DNA of 64,000 nt, taken from Marinobacterium nitratireducens. Its GTDB lineage: Bacteria > Pseudomonadota > Gammaproteobacteria > Pseudomonadales > Balneatricaceae. The DNA lies in the NCBI RefSeq assembly GCF_014645375.1, contig NZ_BMLT01000002.1:248001-312000 (forward strand), read 5' to 3'. A program made the position numbers and the translations under genes. The first letter of the stretch is position 1, and every line of letters begins with the position of its first letter. Below are positions 39,889-50,283 of the stretch, in pieces. The notes under the pieces are model-generated. The model was not told where the DNA came from. It was given only the letters and a program-made list of their open reading frames with translations, and did not search any database.

Positions 39889-40155
39889 ATGAGAGTGTCC
39901 GAAGTCAAACAGCCGGAAAAGGTCATCAACGAGCTGCTGCTCTTTATCCGCAAAGTGCTGGTGGAGCCGGATATCAACGCCAAGGCGCTCGATATCGCGC
40001 GCAAGTACGCCAATGAGAAAAATGCCGACGAGCTGATCGCCGAAGAGCTGTCCTCGACCACCAACGTCAAGATTCCCGCCAAGCACAGCGATGCCGACAA
40101 GCTGTTTCTGCAGGTGCTGCGCGACGTGATCCGCGACGAGAAGGCGTTGTACTGA
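39889..40155 (+). CDS. hypothetical protein, 88 residues
   Basis: I do not recognise a family. It is a charged, soluble, mostly helical-looking protein (MRVSEVKQPEKVINELLLF at the start, VLRDVIRDEKALY at the end) without Cys or membrane segments. A strong AGGAGA site lies eight bases before the ATG, and a plausible promoter lies upstream, so it is probably expressed. An in-frame ATG at 39784 has no ribosome site. It is followed by REP-like elements and is not obviously in an operon. Confidence 0.72.
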   Translation: MRVSEVKQPEKVINELLLFIRKVLVEPDINAKALDIARKYANEKNADELIAEELSSTTNVKIPAKHSDADKLFLQVLRDVIRDEKALY

Positions 40156-40160
40156 GCTTG

Positions 40161-40185
40161 TGTAGGAGCCCGGTCCCCGGGCGAA
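40161..40185 (+). repeat. REP-like palindrome
   Basis: Identical over 25 bases to the element at 25526-25550, placed directly after the small hypothetical gene. Confidence 0.8.
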
Positions 40186-40218
40186 AGGGGGCGGCAGAGT
40201 GCCAAACCGGCTCTGATG

Positions 40219-40308
40219 GTAGGAGCGGCGCCTCGCCGCGAACCGGCCTGGGACCGCGGTTGTTCGCGGCGGGGAAGTGCCCTTAAGTTTGGGTACGCCG
40301 CCCCTACC
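40219..40308. repeat. REPIN-like element
   Basis: GTAGGAGCGGCGCCTCGCCGCGAA (written as head GTAGGAGC and stem GGCG...CGCC, 40219-40242) is followed by an inverted partner TTCGCGGCGGGG (40263-40274) and a tail ending GCCCCTACC. Confidence 0.7.
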
Positions 40309-40385
40309 GATGTCGCTCCCGGCCATTTCCCGTCGGGCGCATTATGGTATAAACGCTCCGAACCGAATCCGGCCGGAGCCATACC

Positions 40386-40973
40386 ATGCAGATCAAAACC
40401 CTCTGCGGCGAGGCGATCGCCCCCCATATCGACGACCTGGCGCGCCTTCGCATCGAGGTGTTTCGCGCCTTTCCCTATCTCTACGACGGCAGCCTCGACT
40501 ACGAGCGCGACTATCTGGGCACCTATGCCCGGTCCCCCGAAAGCCTGTTCGTGCTGGCGCTGGACGGCGACCGCGTGGTCGGCGCCGCGACCGGCGTGCC
40601 GATGGCGGACGAGACCGAGGAGTTCAGGCGCCCGTTCGTCGAGGCCGGCTGGAACCCCGACGAGATCTTTTACTTCGGCGAGTCGGTCCTGCTGCCGGAA
40701 TACCGCGGTCAGGGACTGGGCGTGCGTTTCTTCGAGGAGCGCGAAGCCTACGCGCGAAGGCTCGGGCGCTTCCGCCACTGCGCCTTCTGTGCCGTCGAGC
40801 GCCCCGCCGATCACCCGTTGCGACCGGCGGACCATGTTCAGCTGAATGACTTCTGGGCCAACCGTGGCTATGTGCATCAGCCGACGCTGCGTACCGAATA
40901 CCGCTGGAAAGATGTCGGCGAGACCTGCGAAACCGCCAAACCGATGTCTTTCTGGCTGAGGGAACTGATATGA
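40386..40973 (+). CDS. GNAT-family N-acetyltransferase
   Basis: A 195-residue acetyl-CoA-dependent acyltransferase. The acetyl-CoA pyrophosphate loop is LLPEYRGQGLGVRFFEERE (about residues 106-124). A beta-bulge region, FVLALDGDRVVGAATG, precedes it. Its stop overlaps the nitrilase gene by four bases, so the two proteins are probably made together. The acceptor is unknown. Confidence 0.88.
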   Translation: MQIKTLCGEAIAPHIDDLARLRIEVFRAFPYLYDGSLDYERDYLGTYARSPESLFVLALDGDRVVGAATGVPMADETEEFRRPFVEAGWNPDEIFYFGESVLLPEYRGQGLGVRFFEEREAYARRLGRFRHCAFCAVERPADHPLRPADHVQLNDFWANRGYVHQPTLRTEYRWKDVGETCETAKPMSFWLRELI

Positions 40974-41920
40974 ACGCCCGTGACAGCGGGTCCCTGCAGC
41001 AAACGAATCCGCACCTGGTCAAGCTGGCTGCCTGCCAGTACGCCATCGAGCTGCTCGAAAGCTGGGACGCCTACGAGGCACATCTGAGCGGGCTTGTCGC
41101 CGAGGCGGTCGCCCGCGATGCCGAATTGCTGTTGCTACCCGAGTACGCCGGCATGGCGTTGACGGGCCAGCTGGAACCTTCGATCCGCTCCGACCTGCAG
41201 GGATCTATCACCGCGATGCAGGCGCTGATCCCGCGCTGGCTCGAGCTTTGCGAAAACCTGGCGCGCCGGCACGGCATCTGGTTCTGCCCGGGCAGCCTGC
41301 CGGTGCTGGATGATGACGGCATTTATCGCAATCGCTGCTGGCTGTTCGGACCGGACGGCGTCGTCGGTCATCAGGACAAGCTGATCATGACGCGCTTCGA
41401 GCGCGAGCAGTGGTACATCGGTGCCGGGCAGGGGCTGCGGGTATTCGAGGCGCCCTTCGCCCGTATCGGCATCCTGATCTGCTATGACAACGAGTTTCCG
41501 ATGCTGGGCCGTCAGCTGGTCGACGCCGGCGTCGATCTGATTCTGGCGCCAAGCTGTACCGATACCCAGGCGGGCTATCACCGGGTGCGGATCGGTTGCC
41601 AGGCGCGGGCACTGGAAGGGCAGGTCGCGGTGCTGCAGTCGCCGACCGCGGGTGTTGCCGACTGGTCGCCGGCGGTCGATATCAATACCGGTCGCGCCGC
41701 GCTCTACCTGCCGCCGGATTACGGTCTGCCGGATGACGGCGTACTGGCCCAGAGCGCTAGCGCCGAGGTGACCGAAAGCCGCTGGCTGATACAGGAACTC
41801 GACTTCGCGGCGTTGCACGGGGTGCGGCTGCGCGGCCAGGTGCTGACGCGGCGCGACTGGCCGGAGCAGTTCGACCATGGCGTGCTGGAAATAGTCGGGC
41901 GCAGCGCCGCAGAGGTTTGA
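40970..41920 (+). CDS. carbon-nitrogen hydrolase (nitrilase superfamily)
   Basis: A 316-residue amidase- or nitrilase-like enzyme. The Glu-Lys-Cys triad is visible: Glu in LLPEYAG, Lys in GHQDKLIMTRFE and Cys in ILICYDNEF. Such hydrolases act on linear amides or nitriles, for example carbamoyl-putrescine or deaminated glutathione. It is translationally coupled to the GNAT gene. Similar GNAT-nitrilase pairs and fusions exist in other bacteria, without an agreed function. Confidence 0.88.
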   Translation: MNARDSGSLQQTNPHLVKLAACQYAIELLESWDAYEAHLSGLVAEAVARDAELLLLPEYAGMALTGQLEPSIRSDLQGSITAMQALIPRWLELCENLARRHGIWFCPGSLPVLDDDGIYRNRCWLFGPDGVVGHQDKLIMTRFEREQWYIGAGQGLRVFEAPFARIGILICYDNEFPMLGRQLVDAGVDLILAPSCTDTQAGYHRVRIGCQARALEGQVAVLQSPTAGVADWSPAVDINTGRAALYLPPDYGLPDDGVLAQSASAEVTESRWLIQELDFAALHGVRLRGQVLTRRDWPEQFDHGVLEIVGRSAAEV

Positions 41921-41936
41921 TGCCGCGGCTGGGCGC

Positions 41937-42278
41937 TCAGTCGGCGTCCGGCAGAAACTGCCTCAGATCCAGCTCGAGCATTTCGCCCATCCAGATCGCA
42001 TGCTGGGTATGGTCGGTGAGGTCGTCGTCGGTGACCAGGTGGGTGAAGATCGTCAGCTCGCCGCGGTTCTCCGCCAGCCACGCAAGCGCGGGACCCAGGC
42101 GCTCGATGCGCTCCGACAGTTGGCAGCTCCAGCGCGGATGGGGGCCAACGAGCTTGCGGTGAAAGCGCCCGACCCGCACCCCCAGTTCCTCGCCGGCGCG
42201 CTGGCAAAGGGCTTCGGCCTCTGCGGCGCTGCGCTCATCGAAATAGACGTGGGCGTGAAAGGCGTGGGCTTTGGTCAT
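41937..42278 (-). CDS. DOPA 4,5-dioxygenase family protein
   Basis: A 113-residue single-domain protein. The family pattern is HAHVYFD near the start, then VGPHPRWSCQL, then FTHLVTDDDLTDHTQHAIWMG. The histidines in these blocks are the likely metal ligands. Plant and fungal relatives cleave the DOPA ring; bacterial substrates are mostly unknown. It is convergent with the nitrilase gene (16 bases apart). Confidence 0.85.
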   Translation of the reverse strand: MTKAHAFHAHVYFDERSAAEAEALCQRAGEELGVRVGRFHRKLVGPHPRWSCQLSERIERLGPALAWLAENRGELTIFTHLVTDDDLTDHTQHAIWMGEMLELDLRQFLPDAD

Positions 42279-42328
42279 GGGGATTTCCTGTCGCGATCAG
42301 AAGGCTCGGATCAAAAGTGTAACCTGAA

Positions 42329-42715
42329 TCAGGCCCGGCGTTCGATCAGAGACGCAAGCAGTACCGAGGGCTGCGGTGGTATCCGTGCCGGTAGAACCAG
42401 CACCGGTACCTTCAGTGTCGCGAGTTCCTCCCGTGCCCAGGAATCGACCGGCGGGACCTTGGCTCCCTCCACCTGAAGCACCGCGCAGGCATCGTGCTTG
42501 CGCACCAGCGCCACCAGTTCGCCGGGGTACTGTACCGGTGCTTCGCCGATGCGGGTGCGGTGATTCCAGGGTTCGTCATCGATGAAGGCGCGGATGCGGA
42601 AGTCACGGCCGGCATGCAGGGCCTGATACCACTGGTGGCAGCCGTAGTCGATACCGAGCATCACCAGCGCCCGGGGAGGGCGCCGGCGAAAAAGGCGGCT
42701 AAGCCTGCCGGGCAC
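42329..42715 (-). CDS. conserved hypothetical, CapD/FlaA1-type N-terminal-like
   Basis: A 128-residue protein that looks like the CoA-binding-type Rossmann segment found before the catalytic domain of CapD/FlaA1 nucleotide-sugar dehydratases: ALVMLGIDYGCHQWYQAL, RIRAFIDDEPWNHRTRIG, and PVQYPGELVALVRKHDACAVL. The catalytic domain itself is absent. Its start lies inside the end of the PhyH-like gene (17-base overlap), so they are translationally coupled. The assignment is by pattern only. Confidence 0.6.
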   Translation of the reverse strand: MPGRLSRLFRRRPPRALVMLGIDYGCHQWYQALHAGRDFRIRAFIDDEPWNHRTRIGEAPVQYPGELVALVRKHDACAVLQVEGAKVPPVDSWAREELATLKVPVLVLPARIPPQPSVLLASLIERRA

Positions 42716-43775
42716 GGGCGGCCGTCGGTTGTGGGGTTTCCTGATTGCGGACGGTCTCGGTGATACTGTTGCGGTGGACCGGCGCCCAGGGCCGTCCGCG
42801 GCCGGTCAGTCGGTGGCGCAGATCCAGGTACCACCAGAACAGCCGCACCTGACGGCCGCGTATGAACGGCAGTGAGAAGACGTCCAGCCCCAGCCAGGGC
42901 AGGTAGGGGTTGCGGCGGGCGTAGGCCCAGAGTTCGACCCGAACCGACGGCTCGCTGCTGCGGCCGCGGGCGTGGAACCCCACGGTGTCGCCGACCACCA
43001 GGCTGTTGCCGGGGACCGCCAGTGGCACTGCCTGCGGCAGTCCGAGTGCTGCCAGCTCCTCGGGCTGAATGCGCAGCGACCCGCGGGCGGCGAGGCGGTC
43101 GTCGCCCTTGCCCACGGTGATGCTTTGCTGTTTTTCCCAGGCCAGGCGGGGTGCATCGGCGCGGTGGGAGCCGGGCACGTAGGTGAAGGGTCCCTTGTGG
43201 GGCTCCACCTCGTCCATGAAGAACCAGGCTTTCATCGACGGATGGAAGGCGTCCATGTGCAGCACGGTCTGGGGATCGTCGGGCCGGTTGTCCAGGTGAG
43301 TCAGGATCACCTGGATGTAATAAACAGGCTCCATGTCGTAGCTGGACACATAGCGCATCAGGCCTTTCCAGCGTTCGCTGCGCAGCAGTTTGTCGACGTG
43401 GGGCATCTGCTTCAGGGTTCGGGCATCGAGCAGTACGCGGCGGGTCACGGTGTTGCCCTGGGTCATCTCGCGCATGTCGCCGCTGTAGCTGTAGATTTCC
43501 CGGCGCACCGCCGCGAACTCCTCGTCGGGGAGCAGGTTCTGCTTGAGAATGAAGCCGTTACGCTCGAACTCCTCGACCTCTTCCGGCCGGATCCGCCTGG
43601 CCAGTCGCTTGCGGCGCCAGTCCGCCAGATCGCACGCCAGCTTCTTGCGGAAGACGTGCAGTCCGTGCCGGTTCAGCGTTTCGCTGCCGATGATCGGGTT
43701 GTCCTTGAAGGACTTGGCCGAAGTGGCCAGCTCCGCCAGCCAGATCGGCAGTTTCAGCCAACGCAGTGCGCTCAT
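42699..43775 (-). CDS. phytanoyl-CoA dioxygenase (PhyH)-like protein
   Basis: A 358-residue Fe(II)/2-oxoglutarate-dependent oxygenase. The metal facial triad appears as His173-x-Asp175 (LHMDAFHP) and His268 (GDTVGFHARG). The PhyH-typical YVPGSHR lies between them. It has amphipathic or membrane-associating segments near both ends (LRWLKLPIWLAEL; FWWYLDLRHRL). The substrate is unknown. It is a distant relative of EctD in this window but lacks its ectoine-specific context. Confidence 0.8.
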   Translation of the reverse strand: MSALRWLKLPIWLAELATSAKSFKDNPIIGSETLNRHGLHVFRKKLACDLADWRRKRLARRIRPEEVEEFERNGFILKQNLLPDEEFAAVRREIYSYSGDMREMTQGNTVTRRVLLDARTLKQMPHVDKLLRSERWKGLMRYVSSYDMEPVYYIQVILTHLDNRPDDPQTVLHMDAFHPSMKAWFFMDEVEPHKGPFTYVPGSHRADAPRLAWEKQQSITVGKGDDRLAARGSLRIQPEELAALGLPQAVPLAVPGNSLVVGDTVGFHARGRSSEPSVRVELWAYARRNPYLPWLGLDVFSLPFIRGRQVRLFWWYLDLRHRLTGRGRPWAPVHRNSITETVRNQETPQPTAARARQA

Positions 43776-43963
43776 CCGCGATCCTCAATCTGTGTCTGTT
43801 CCCGGGATGGCGGGAACGGTTCCTGGCAGCACACTATAGGGCAGGGAGTCCGATGACAAGTGTCGCCGGGCGGGAACCTGCTGCTCCTTGATCTGGCGCA
43901 AGGGTCACGAACCGGTCATCTTCATGGCTATACTGGGGGTTTCGAACGAACGGAGGCAAGGCT

Positions 43964-44203
43964 ATGGGATTGATCGCGTTTCTGATTATCGGCGGGCTCG
44001 CCGGTTGGCTGGCGGGAACCCTGATGAAGGGCGATGGTTTCGGCCTGCTCGGCAATATCGTACTGGGAATCGTGGGCGCGGTCGTCGGCGGGTTTCTGTT
44101 CGGCCTGGTCGGGGTCAAGACCGGTGGCTTTGTCGGCTCGCTGATCACCGCGACCATCGGCGCGGTGATCCTGCTCTATGCCGGGCGGTTGCTCAGAAAG
44201 TAA
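43964..44203 (+). CDS. GlsB/YeaQ/YmgE family stress membrane protein
   Basis: A 79-residue protein made almost entirely of three glycine-rich helices. The family signature is IIGGLAGWLAGTLMKGDGFGLLGNIVLGIVGA-like, split by a short polar loop. Family members are stress-induced (often RpoS-dependent or osmotic) transglycosylase-associated proteins of unknown mechanism. It has a GGAGG ribosome site and stands alone. Confidence 0.9.
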   Translation: MGLIAFLIIGGLAGWLAGTLMKGDGFGLLGNIVLGIVGAVVGGFLFGLVGVKTGGFVGSLITATIGAVILLYAGRLLRK

Positions 44204-44219
44204 TGCACAGCATCCGGCC

Positions 44220-44293
44220 GTAGGGTGCCGCTGAGCGCAGCGATGCGCACCATCAACAATCGGTGCGGTTCACTCCGTTCACCAGCACCCTAC
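44220..44293. repeat. short inverted-repeat element
   Basis: GTAGGGTGC (44220-44228) and GCACCCTAC (44285-44293) are perfect complements enclosing 56 bases. It lies in the 103-base gap between the GlsB-like gene and purT (convergent). Confidence 0.7.
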
Positions 44294-44306
44294 GCCACCT
44301 TCAGTT

Positions 44307-45482
44307 TCAGTAGTGGATTTTTACCGTCGCGGCGGCCTGCTTGGCACGTTCAACGGCTTCTTCCACCGATTCCGCCCGCGCCAGGGCCACGCCGAGACGA
44401 CGGCGGCCGTCGATATCCGGCTTGCCGAACAGTCGCAGCTGGGTGTCGGGCTGTGCCAGGGCTTCGGCGATCCCCTCGAAGCGAAGGTCGCTGGACTGGC
44501 CTTCGCCGAGGATTACCGCCGAGGCGCTTGGCCCGCGCTGGACAATGTTGCCGACCGGCAGGCCAAGGATGGCACGCACGTGCAGCGCGAATTCCGAGAG
44601 ATCCTGGGAGATCAGCGTTACCAGCCCGGTATCGTGGGGCCGCGGCGATACTTCGCTGAACCAGACATCGTCGCCCGAGACGAACAGCTCGACCCCGTAA
44701 AGGCCGTGCCCTGCCAGGTTTTCCACCACTGCCCGGGCGATCTGCTGCGAGCGCTCCAGCGCCTTCGGCGACATCGCCTGCGGCTGCCAGGGTTCGCGGT
44801 AGTCGCCGTCTTCCTGGCGGTGGCCGATGGGGGCGCAGAAGTGGATGCCGTCGACGGCACTGATGGTCAGCAGCGTGATTTCGTAGTCGAAGCTGACGAA
44901 GCCCTCGACGATTACCCGGCCCTGACCGGCGCGGCCTCCCTCCTGGGCATACTGCCAGGCGCCTTCGATATCGGCTTCGCTGCGTACCAGGCTCTGTCCC
45001 TTGCCGGACGAGCTCATCACCGGCTTGACGACGCAGGGCAGGCCGATCTCTGCAACGGCCGCGCGGTAGTCGTCGACGCTGTCGGCGAAGCGGTAGTCGG
45101 AGGTGGGCAGGCCGAGCTCCTCGGCTGCGAGGCGCCGAATGCCTTCCCGGTTCATGGTCAGCTGCGTGGCGCGGGCCGTGGGCACCACCCGGAAGCCTTC
45201 CCGTTCCAGCTCCGCCAGGGTGCCGGTGGCCAACGCCTCGATTTCCGGCACGATCAGGTCGGGCCTTTCCGCTTCGACGACGGCCCTCAGTGCAGCGCCG
45301 TCGAGCATGTTGAGGGTATGGCTGCGATGGGCGACCTGCATGGCGGGGGCGTTATCGTAACGGTCCACGGCGATCACCTCGACGCCGAGGCGTTGCAGTT
45401 CGATGACCACTTCCTTGCCGAGCTCGCCGCAGCCGCATAGCAGCACGCGGGTGGAGCCCGGAGAGAGGGCTGTTCCTAGCAT
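44307..45482 (-). CDS. purT: formate-dependent phosphoribosylglycinamide formyltransferase
   Basis: An ATP-grasp enzyme that makes formyl-GAR from GAR, formate and ATP in purine synthesis, independent of folate. The 391-residue length is standard. Visible features are the N-terminal [13 protein letters not shown] loop, [15 protein letters not shown] (ATP grasp) and [22 protein letters not shown] (metal and ATP site). It is monocistronic with repeat elements on both sides. Confidence 0.97.
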   Translation of the reverse strand: MLGTALSPGSTRVLLCGCGELGKEVVIELQRLGVEVIAVDRYDNAPAMQVAHRSHTLNMLDGAALRAVVEAERPDLIVPEIEALATGTLAELEREGFRVVPTARATQLTMNREGIRRLAAEELGLPTSDYRFADSVDDYRAAVAEIGLPCVVKPVMSSSGKGQSLVRSEADIEGAWQYAQEGGRAGQGRVIVEGFVSFDYEITLLTISAVDGIHFCAPIGHRQEDGDYREPWQPQAMSPKALERSQQIARAVVENLAGHGLYGVELFVSGDDVWFSEVSPRPHDTGLVTLISQDLSEFALHVRAILGLPVGNIVQRGPSASAVILGEGQSSDLRFEGIAEALAQPDTQLRLFGKPDIDGRRRLGVALARAESVEEAVERAKQAAATVKIHY

Positions 45483-45548
45483 GGGATTACGTCCAGTCGG
45501 TTAAAAATTGGGCGCTATTGTAGGGGGTCGCCGGCCAAACGACCAGCG

Positions 45549-45618
45549 TGTGGGAGCGGCGCCTCGTCGCGAACAACCCCTGTATGCCGGTTCATTCGCG
45601 GCGGGGCACCGCTCCTAC
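45549..45618. repeat. REPIN-like element
   Basis: A GGGAGCGGCGCC head with TCGCGAA, a spacer of about 20 bases, then TTCGCGGCGGGG and GCTCCTAC in reverse orientation. It lies between purT and the lipoprotein gene. Confidence 0.75.
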
Positions 45619-45646
45619 TGGCGAATGGATTTTGCCGCGGGAGTCC

Positions 45647-46447
45647 TCAATGCCGCGCCAGGTCGTTAAGGGTGATCTCGTACTGCTTCGCTGCGCTGTC
45701 GTAACGGACGCCATAGCGATTCGGGTAGGCGAAACCGCCGAGGTAAGCCGCCGGCTGCTTGATCGGTGTCGAAACGCTGGGGCGGGACTGCAGGAAACTC
45801 AGCGTGATCATCGGTTCCATGAAGATGATGCTGCCATCGTAGAAGCCGTAGATGAATGTCTGGGTGAAGGGCCTGTTCTGGAACTCGTCACCCGCCGGGT
45901 CGATCGCGTGGGCGCCCATCCTGGGGACTTCGGTACCGGGCGGCAGGACGTAACCGGCAGGCATGTAGCTGGCCTCGGGTTGCTTGTGCGACCGTTCCAG
46001 GTCATCGCCCACGGCGGTGATGGCGTTGCGGGTGTCGGCGTCGATCACGTAAAAGTGAAAATCGAAGTGGGGCACGTTGTAGACGCCTTCCGGAATATGG
46101 CCGTGGGGATTCCAGTCGACGGTGACATGATCGTAACCGCTGCCGGCAGCTTCCCTGGGCAGCGCAAGCTGGTACTCCCACTCGCCGCCGCTGACCGGCG
46201 GCTCGGCGGGCAGGCCCGACAGGGCCTTTTCGCTCAGACGAATGCCCAGGGTGCCGGGGTTGCCCTGATCATCCAGTGTGACGAAGGTCCAGGCCTGGCC
46301 CTCGCCGATGGCGACCGGCGCCCCTTCGTAGGTGCCGGCAAGCGAGGTTTGCTGTTGCTGCACCGAGCAGCCCAGGGACAATGCAGCGGTCAGTGCGAGC
46401 AGGGCGACGGCGCCGCGTCGCGAACCGGGTAACGGCATCATTTTCAA
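45647..46447 (-). CDS. DUF5602-like lipoprotein
   Basis: A 266-residue predicted lipoprotein: the signal peptide ends in a lipobox-like LSLGC at residues 23-27, so the mature protein begins at Cys27. The rest is a beta-rich extracytoplasmic domain. Its aromatic/His motifs are GVYNVPHFDFHFYV and PRMGAHAID. This resembles DUF5602 (TTHB210-like) proteins of unknown function. The histidines could bind metal. It is transcribed alone, between purT and clpB. Confidence 0.72.
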   Translation of the reverse strand: MKMMPLPGSRRGAVALLALTAALSLGCSVQQQQTSLAGTYEGAPVAIGEGQAWTFVTLDDQGNPGTLGIRLSEKALSGLPAEPPVSGGEWEYQLALPREAAGSGYDHVTVDWNPHGHIPEGVYNVPHFDFHFYVIDADTRNAITAVGDDLERSHKQPEASYMPAGYVLPPGTEVPRMGAHAIDPAGDEFQNRPFTQTFIYGFYDGSIIFMEPMITLSFLQSRPSVSTPIKQPAAYLGGFAYPNRYGVRYDSAAKQYEITLNDLARH

Positions 46448-46564
46448 AGCCCTCGTAGGATGAACCCATGCTACCGGCGCGGGTCAGCGGCTGCCGGTGT
46501 GCTCGAAGCATGGACCGGGACGGGCGGGAGCGCCAGTGGCGGCGCCAATTTGCTCTGCAGACGC

Positions 46565-46597
46565 AAAAAAGGCGCCCGCGGGAATGCCGCGGGCGCC
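46565..46597 (-). terminator. terminator of clpB
   Basis: Arms GGCGCCCGCGG and CCGCGGGCGCC close a five-base loop and run into six T residues on the minus strand, about 30 bases past the clpB stop. Confidence 0.9.
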
Positions 46598-46627
46598 GGT
46601 GGTTTTTTCGTACTGCGAGGCGAAGGG

Positions 46628-49198
<2,571 letters not shown>

Positions 49199-49265
49199 GG
49201 GGCCCTCCTGGGGCTGATGTTCGTCAGGACAAGGGGCTGCGCCTGCGCCCCGTCATTGCCAACAG

Positions 49266-49294
49266 ATATGGTGGCATATCCTTAGCGATTCAAG
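49266..49294 (-). promoter_or_regulatory. sigma-32 (heat-shock) promoter of clpB
   Basis: On the minus strand CTTGAA (49289-49294) and CCACCATAT (49266-49274) are 14 bases apart, against the consensus CTTGAA-N13/14-CCCCATnT. It ends 68 bases before the clpB start. The rest of the 49199-49518 gap holds a structured repeat (49377-49488) and no gene. Confidence 0.7.
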
Positions 49295-49376
49295 GGGTAT
49301 CGGGCATTAAATTAGATTTTTCTTAATAATCTGTATGGCTGGCGTGCCAACCCGGTGCATATCGAGGCTCCGGACC

Positions 49377-49488
49377 GGAGGGTGGGTCTAGCGATGCATT
49401 GGCATAGTGGTTACGAAACCCAGATGGTATGGGCATCGCGTAACCCGCAATATCGATCGCAGTGCAGATCGATTGGTGTCGGCTGGCA
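49377..49488 (+). repeat. interspersed structured repeat, single copy
   Basis: It begins GGAGGGTGGGTCTAGCGATGCA and continues to GCATCGCGTAACCCGC (split here). GGGT-N3-GCGATGC pairs with GCATCGC-N3-ACCC, forming a long hairpin (49384-49446). The ATCGATC/GATCGAT hairpin follows. It matches the element starting at 59796 closely. Confidence 0.8.
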
Positions 49489-49518
49489 TTGAATTGTCCC
49501 GAAACCTCCCGTGTTGGC

Positions 49519-50133
49519 TTACGCAATCGGAATATCGAAACAGGTATCCGGAAAGGGCTCGTCGCGCAGGGTGAAGTGCCACCACTCGTGGTGGAAGGGG
49601 ATAAAGCCTTCGGCGGTCATCACCTTCTGCAGCAGCAGGCGGTTGGCGCGTGCCTGGGGTGAAATGCTGTCGCAGTCGAGCCAGGACTCCGGGCCGAAGA
49701 AGTCGAAGCGGGTGCCCATATCGAGCTCGGTGCCGGCGTCCGTGGAGGCGATGGTCAGGTCGACGGTGCTGCCGCGGCTGTGGGTCGAGCGGCGGTTCAG
49801 GTAGCCTTCGCCGAACAGGTCGCGCTTGTCGAGCGAAGGATAGTAAAGCGCCTTCAGCGCCGGGTCGCAGGGCGTGTCGCACCAGCGGATAAAGTGGTCG
49901 ACCGCCCGCTGGGGGCGATAGGCGTCGAACAGTTTCAGCGACAGGTCGAATCGTCGCAGCTGCCGCTGCGCCCGGGCCAGCGCCTGCGCCGCGGGCTCGG
50001 TCAGCCAGGCACGGTGCGTTTCATAGCCGTCTACCGGCGCGCCGATGAAGTTGTCGCTGCCGTAGTAGCGCAGATCCAGTTGCAGATCGGGGATGAGTTC
50101 GGCGAGATCCACGAAGGGACTGGGTGCAGTCAA
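49519..50133 (-). CDS. ddpX: D-alanyl-D-alanine dipeptidase (VanX/DdpX-like)
   Basis: A zinc dipeptidase of 204 residues that hydrolyses D-Ala-D-Ala. Zinc ligands are His118 and Asp125 (STHSRGSTVD) and His186; the catalytic base is Glu183 (HHEWWHF). The transition-state arginine is in DAYRPQ. All fall two residues from their VanX positions. I start at TTG (50133), 12 bases after AGGAA; the frame is open much further upstream but that part lacks homology and runs antisense to the diguanylate cyclase. No vanA/vanH-like genes are adjacent, so a cell-wall recycling or scavenging role is likely. Confidence 0.87.
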   Translation of the reverse strand: MTAPSPFVDLAELIPDLQLDLRYYGSDNFIGAPVDGYETHRAWLTEPAAQALARAQRQLRRFDLSLKLFDAYRPQRAVDHFIRWCDTPCDPALKALYYPSLDKRDLFGEGYLNRRSTHSRGSTVDLTIASTDAGTELDMGTRFDFFGPESWLDCDSISPQARANRLLLQKVMTAEGFIPFHHEWWHFTLRDEPFPDTCFDIPIA

Positions 50134-50283
50134 GGCTCGATTCCTGTGCTGATACCCGCAGCGCCTGTGGCCCGGGTTGGTTCGCAGTTTCCCTGAGTGT
50201 ATTCCACTCCGGCGCCGGCTGCAGGCATACTGGCCCGACGCTCGTCTATATTGAACGGATACCCGCCGACTGGAGATCGCTGC

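Noticed and set aside
40877-41083. Small frame antisense to the GNAT/nitrilase junction
   Set aside because: No ribosome site and fully covered by two recognised genes.
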